DNA of 64,000 nucleotides, from the NCBI GenBank assembly GCA_963762735.1, contig CAVXMG010000001.1, forward strand, positions 62,001-126,000, written 5' to 3'. This DNA comes from DASXKD01 sp963762735. Its GTDB lineage: Bacteria > Actinomycetota > Actinomycetes > Streptosporangiales > Streptosporangiaceae. This document shows, one piece after another, positions 60,941 through 64,000 of the stretch. Numbering within the stretch: the first letter of the stretch is position 1; the number at the start of each line of letters is the position of its first letter. Under the pieces are notes generated by a model. It saw only the letters and a list, made by a program, of their open reading frames with translations. It did no database searches and had not been told where the DNA came from. The position numbers and the translations under genes were made by a program.

Positions 60941-61631
60941 GGGACCGGCCGCTCGCGGACTGCCGGACGCCGTCGCCCGGCTCGATTTCGAGCAGATGGC
61001 GCCCCACGACGTTGCGCACCACGGTCTGGCCGAGCCGGTGCTCGGCGGGCGGGATGCCGTGCGGGTGGATGTGCCCGTGCAGCAGCACGGCAGGCTGAAG
61101 CCGGGCGGTGAGCCGGTGCAGCGCCTGGAATCCCTGATGCGGCGGGTCACTGGCGTCCCCGACGCCCGCCGGTGGCGCGTGGGTGAGCAGCACGTCCACG
61201 CCGCGGCCGTCCCGCGCCCGTGCCCACCAGGCACGGCGGGCCAGGGCACGGGCCCGGCGGGCCTGCTGCCGCTCGGTGTACTGGTTGGGGCCGGCCGAAT
61301 ACCGGCGGCAGCCGCCCAGCCCGGCCAGCCGCAGCCCGGCCGCGTCGACGACCCGCTGCTCGGCGTTGATCGCCCCGTCCGGCCAGGGCGGCCTGGCCGG
61401 GAGCCCGGCCCGCAGCGGCAGGCCAGCCCGGGAGATCCGGTATCCGGAGATATCGGGGTCGTGGTTGCCGGGTACGAACACCAGCGGTGCGTCGAGTCTG
61501 TTCATCAGCTGGCCCAGGTATTCGAATGGGAGGTCGCCGCAGGCGACGATGAGCTGGGGCCGGCGTATCGCATGCAAATCCGCCAGCAGCACGTCGTCCA
61601 CTTCATCGGAGACGGCGAGGACGAGGACCAC
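60930..61631 (-). CDS. Calcineurin-like metallophosphoesterase
   Basis: This is a predicted dinuclear metal phosphoesterase. The metal-binding blocks are LAVSDEVDD (the first usually reads SDxH), LIVACGDLPFEYLG (GD), FVPGNHDPDISGYR (GNHD), LLTHAPPAGVGDA and LLHGHIHPHGIP (GHxH). The first block has Glu where His is usual, so one metal ligand may differ. The GTG at 61631 gives 233 residues; ATGs at 61700 and 61709 are longer options. It is divergent from the ATP-grasp gene and overlaps the ParB-fold gene. Confidence 0.8.
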   Translation of the reverse strand: MVLVLAVSDEVDDVLLADLHAIRRPQLIVACGDLPFEYLGQLMNRLDAPLVFVPGNHDPDISGYRISRAGLPLRAGLPARPPWPDGAINAEQRVVDAAGLRLAGLGGCRRYSAGPNQYTERQQARRARALARRAWWARARDGRGVDVLLTHAPPAGVGDASDPPHQGFQALHRLTARLQPAVLLHGHIHPHGIPPAEHRLGQTVVRNVVGRHLLEIEPGDGVRQSASGRSHAR

Positions 61632-61771
61632 ATGCCGATCGTACGTGGTGGCCAGGCCGCCCCCGGCTGCCGGGACCCGCCCGGTGCTGACCGGCCGCAT
61701 TCTCGACATCGGCAGGCCGGCCGCACTAGCGTCCAAAATGCGAACATTGCGGAGCACGCCCGGGAGGCGCG

Positions 61772-63028
61772 GTGGATGGAGAAGTCAGGCACCTGGTGGG
61801 GCTGCTGCTGGGGACCGAGGACGACTGGCCCCGCGCGTTCGAGCACCTGGTCGCCAGCCTCGGCCCGGTGCCCGACGGAACCGGCCGGCGGCACGTCTTC
61901 GCCACCGAGCGGCTCACCATCGAGCCGTTTTCGCTGCGGTCCAAGCCGCGGACCGACCTGGTGATCGACCGGCTCGCCTACTGGTACTACCACCCGCGCG
62001 AGTGGCTCAAGAAGGTCGCCCTCGTGGACGACGTGTACCTGCTCAACTCGCCGTTCACGTTCCAGGCGATGGAAAAGCACGCGGCCTACTGCGCGATGAT
62101 ACGGCTCGGCCTCAAGGTGCCGGAGACGGTCCTCGTCCCGTACAAGAACCCGGTGGACCACGACAAGTACGCCTTCACCGCGCAGCGCTACAACCAGCAG
62201 TTCGACCTGGACGCGATCGCCGCAGGGGTCGGCTATCCGCTGTACATGAAGCCCTACGACGGCGGCGGCTGGCGCGGCGTGTCCCGGATCGACAATCCCG
62301 ACGAGCTGCACAAGGCGTACAACTCCTCCGGCGGGATGCTCATGCACCTGCAGGCGTCGGTGGACTACGACGTGTTCGCGCGGGCCCTGTCGATCGGCGC
62401 GGAGACGATGGTGATGCGGTTCGACCCCGCCGCGCCGATGCACTCGCGGTACCGGGTCGAGCACGACTTCCTCGACCCCGGCGCCGGGATCGAGGCCATC
62501 ACGATCTCCCGGGTGGTCAACGCGTTCTTCCGGTGGGAGTTCAACTCCTGCGAGATGCTCGTGCGCGAGGGCGACGTCTACCCCATCGACTACGCCAACG
62601 CCTGCCCGGACATCTCGATCACCTCACTGCATTACTACTTTCCCTGGGCCATCAAGACCCTGCTGAAGTGGACGGTGTTCTGCCTGGCGACCGGCAGGCG
62701 GCCGCGGCTGGACACCGACATGCGGACCTATTTCGATGTCAGCGACCGCAGCGACCTGGATTACGGCCAGAAGCTGGGCGCCTACCGGCGCCTCGCCGAC
62801 GAGCACTTCGCCGTCGACGCCTACCGGGAGTTCTGCGCCGCGCACCTGAGCGACCTCGACCAGCGGGTCCTGGACTGGGCGGCCGGGCCCGATTTCGACC
62901 GCCTGATCGTGGACACGGTCACGGTGACCTACCCGGAGCACGAGCACGAGCGCTTCATCGCACATTTCCGCGGGCTGACCAGCCTGTGGGTCGACGACGA
63001 GACGGTCCGGCTGTCCTCGTCAGCCTGA
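61772..63028 (+). CDS. ATP-grasp domain protein of unknown substrate
   Basis: This 418-residue protein has an ATP-grasp fold: GLKVPETVLVPYKN (pre-ATP-grasp), GYPLYMKPYDGGGWRGVSRI (ATP-binding Lys and Gly loop), SGGMLMHLQASVDYDVFARA (adenine-binding hinge), and the metal site WEFNSCEMLVREGDVYPIDY followed by ANACPDISI. Such enzymes join a carboxylate to an amine or thiol through an acyl phosphate. The GTG at 61772 has GGGAGG close upstream. The gene shares a 140-bp divergent promoter region with the metallophosphoesterase and may act with it and the ParB-fold protein. Substrate unknown. Confidence 0.82.
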   Translation: MDGEVRHLVGLLLGTEDDWPRAFEHLVASLGPVPDGTGRRHVFATERLTIEPFSLRSKPRTDLVIDRLAYWYYHPREWLKKVALVDDVYLLNSPFTFQAMEKHAAYCAMIRLGLKVPETVLVPYKNPVDHDKYAFTAQRYNQQFDLDAIAAGVGYPLYMKPYDGGGWRGVSRIDNPDELHKAYNSSGGMLMHLQASVDYDVFARALSIGAETMVMRFDPAAPMHSRYRVEHDFLDPGAGIEAITISRVVNAFFRWEFNSCEMLVREGDVYPIDYANACPDISITSLHYYFPWAIKTLLKWTVFCLATGRRPRLDTDMRTYFDVSDRSDLDYGQKLGAYRRLADEHFAVDAYREFCAAHLSDLDQRVLDWAAGPDFDRLIVDTVTVTYPEHEHERFIAHFRGLTSLWVDDETVRLSSSA

Positions 63029-63050
63029 CCTGCCGCCGTCACCCGGGGCT

Positions 63051-63992
63051 TCACCGGAAGGCGGCGGTCACCGGGGCCAGCCGGAGCACGTCCTGCGGCC
63101 CGGCCAGATCGGGCAGCGACACGAAGACGGTGGCGACGCCGCGCTCGGCGAGCAGCCGGTAGCGGCCGATGTGATCGGCGGCGGTGCCCGCGTGGTGCCG
63201 CCGGGCGAAGGCGGCGGCGGGCGTGCGGCCGCGGAGTTTCTCGACCAGCGCGGCGGCGTGCCCCCTGTCCTCGCCGATGACCGGGATGTCGAGCACGGTC
63301 ACCTGGACCTGTGCCGGATCCCGCCCGGCCTCGCGGCAATGCTCGCGCAGCACCGCCAGCTTGTGGTCCAGCACATCCAGGGCCGACGGCAGGTTGCAGC
63401 CGTCGCCCAGCCGCGCCGCGATCCGCAGGGTGCGCCGCTCGCCACCGCCGCCCACGATGATGGGCACCTGCGAGACGGGCCGCGGGTAGCAGGTGGTCTC
63501 AGGGAGCCAGACCTTGGTTCCCTGGTAAGCCTTCGTGCCGGGCTGCCACAGCGCGCGCAGCGTTTCGATGGTCACCTCGAGCTGGTCGAGCCGCGCGGCG
63601 GCGGCCGGGAACGGCAGCCCGAACGCCGCGTGCTCGCGGTCCCACCAGCCCGCGCCGATCCCGCAGAACGCGCGGCCGCCGGTGAGCACGTCGAGCGTGG
63701 CGACGGTCTTCGCGAGGATTCCCGGCGCGCGGAAGGTCACCGGGGTGACCAGGGTGCCCAGCCGCAACCCCGGCGCGAGGCCGGCCAGCAGGCCGAGCGT
63801 CACCCACGGCTCGGGGATGGGCTCCCAGGCCCGGCCCGCCTGCGGGATCTGGATCAGGTGATCCATCAGCGCGATGCCGTCGAGGCCGGCGTCGGCTGCC
63901 GCGCCGGCCACCGCGGCGAGCCAGCCGGGCGGGTCGTCCTGCCAGGGGAACCTGGAGATCTGCAGGACGAAGCCCAGGCGGGCCGGGCGCAC
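63051..63992 (-). CDS. LLM-class flavin/F420-dependent oxidoreductase
   Basis: This is a luciferase-like monooxygenase-fold protein of the actinobacterial F420-dependent type (related to TIGR03560 members). The 313 residues show RLGFVLQISRFPWQDDP, GLDGIALMDHLIQIP, LRLGTLVTPVTFRAPGILAK (the conserved cis-peptide region), GIGAGWWDREHAAFGLPFP, and PIIVGGGGERRTLRIAARLG (cofactor phosphate binding). The GTG start at 63992 is only 8 bp from the window end, so an upstream extension cannot be excluded. It is convergent with the ATP-grasp gene. Confidence 0.9.
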   Translation of the reverse strand: MRPARLGFVLQISRFPWQDDPPGWLAAVAGAAADAGLDGIALMDHLIQIPQAGRAWEPIPEPWVTLGLLAGLAPGLRLGTLVTPVTFRAPGILAKTVATLDVLTGGRAFCGIGAGWWDREHAAFGLPFPAAAARLDQLEVTIETLRALWQPGTKAYQGTKVWLPETTCYPRPVSQVPIIVGGGGERRTLRIAARLGDGCNLPSALDVLDHKLAVLREHCREAGRDPAQVQVTVLDIPVIGEDRGHAAALVEKLRGRTPAAAFARRHHAGTAADHIGRYRLLAERGVATVFVSLPDLAGPQDVLRLAPVTAAFR

Positions 63993-64000
63993 ATCCTGCT

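Noticed and set aside
58727..61111. A 794-codon ABC ATPase extending through the ParB-fold gene
   Set aside because: After about codon 430 the frame is only the antisense of the minus-strand gene. A natural stop in the shifted frame lies at 60105.
1..64000. tRNA, rRNA and riboswitch genes
   Set aside because: I looked for T-loop-like GGTTCGAATCC sequences and known leader motifs and found no convincing candidate; a tRNAscan/Infernal run would settle it.

Overview
The window is about 64 kb of very GC-rich DNA that reads as the chromosome of a filamentous-type actinomycete (Streptomyces/Streptosporangiales-like). Supporting evidence is the G/C-biased third codon positions, frequent GTG starts, a WhiB regulator, an F420-type LLM oxidoreductase, PHO boxes of the streptomycete kind, and two gene orders known from Streptomyces and Mycobacterium: pcrA / B12-binding mutase subunit / sucC-sucD / perM / purN-purH / folD, and etfB-etfA / cysteine desulfurase / mnmA. 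No rRNA, tRNA or CRISPR array was recognised.

Layout. 1-3.2 kb is an accessory patch: the 5' part of a group II intron with its reverse transcriptase (running off the left edge), a vapBC-type toxin-antitoxin pair and a frame-broken helix-turn-helix gene. 3.2-7.8 kb holds an M20 amidohydrolase and a galT-galE-galK operon. 8.1-12 kb holds a CorC/HlyC-type membrane protein carrying an in-frame 81-bp repeat, guaA, a 56-aa ORF and a whiB-like gene. 12-13.7 kb holds kynureninase and a YCII-like protein. 13.9-18.6 kb is a form II CO-dehydrogenase-like operon coxS-coxL-coxM-coxG, in which CoxG is fused to a domain resembling the RNA polymerase alpha C-terminal domain. 18.8-30.5 kb is a large phosphate-uptake island: two secreted PstS-like paralogues, a PHO box, pstC, pstA, two membrane-anchored PstS-like proteins, a sortase-fold protein lacking its catalytic residues, and pstB. 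30.9-36.3 kb holds a PIG-L deacetylase, an aldehyde dehydrogenase plus saccharopine-dehydrogenase-like pair, and a divergent APC permease. 36.4-49.2 kb is the conserved pcrA-to-folD backbone, interrupted by an AbiEi-like gene, a 46-bp perfect palindrome with a G-rich repeat tract, and a secreted HEVSE protein. 49.3-55.2 kb is the etf / desulfurase / mnmA block, interrupted by a TnpB gene. 55.5-60.1 kb is a sugar-type ABC transporter. 60.1-64 kb holds a ParB-fold protein, a metallophosphoesterase, a divergent ATP-grasp protein and an LLM oxidoreductase.

How the genes work together. The Leloir enzymes GalT, GalE and GalK are translationally coupled. CoxS/L/M supply the Fe-S, molybdenum and FAD subunits of one hydroxylase, with CoxG as the accessory or membrane-recruitment factor. 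The Pst island looks like one PhoP-controlled regulon. SucCD, PurN/PurH and FolD are housekeeping functions.

Quality warning. About 18 genes, including ones expected to be functional (galE, mnmA, etfA, etfB, the cysteine desulfurase), are broken by single-base insertions or deletions, several in compensating pairs. This density suggests uncorrected indel errors in the sequence rather than real gene decay. Frame-disrupted genes are therefore listed over their full inferred span, with the approximate break positions.
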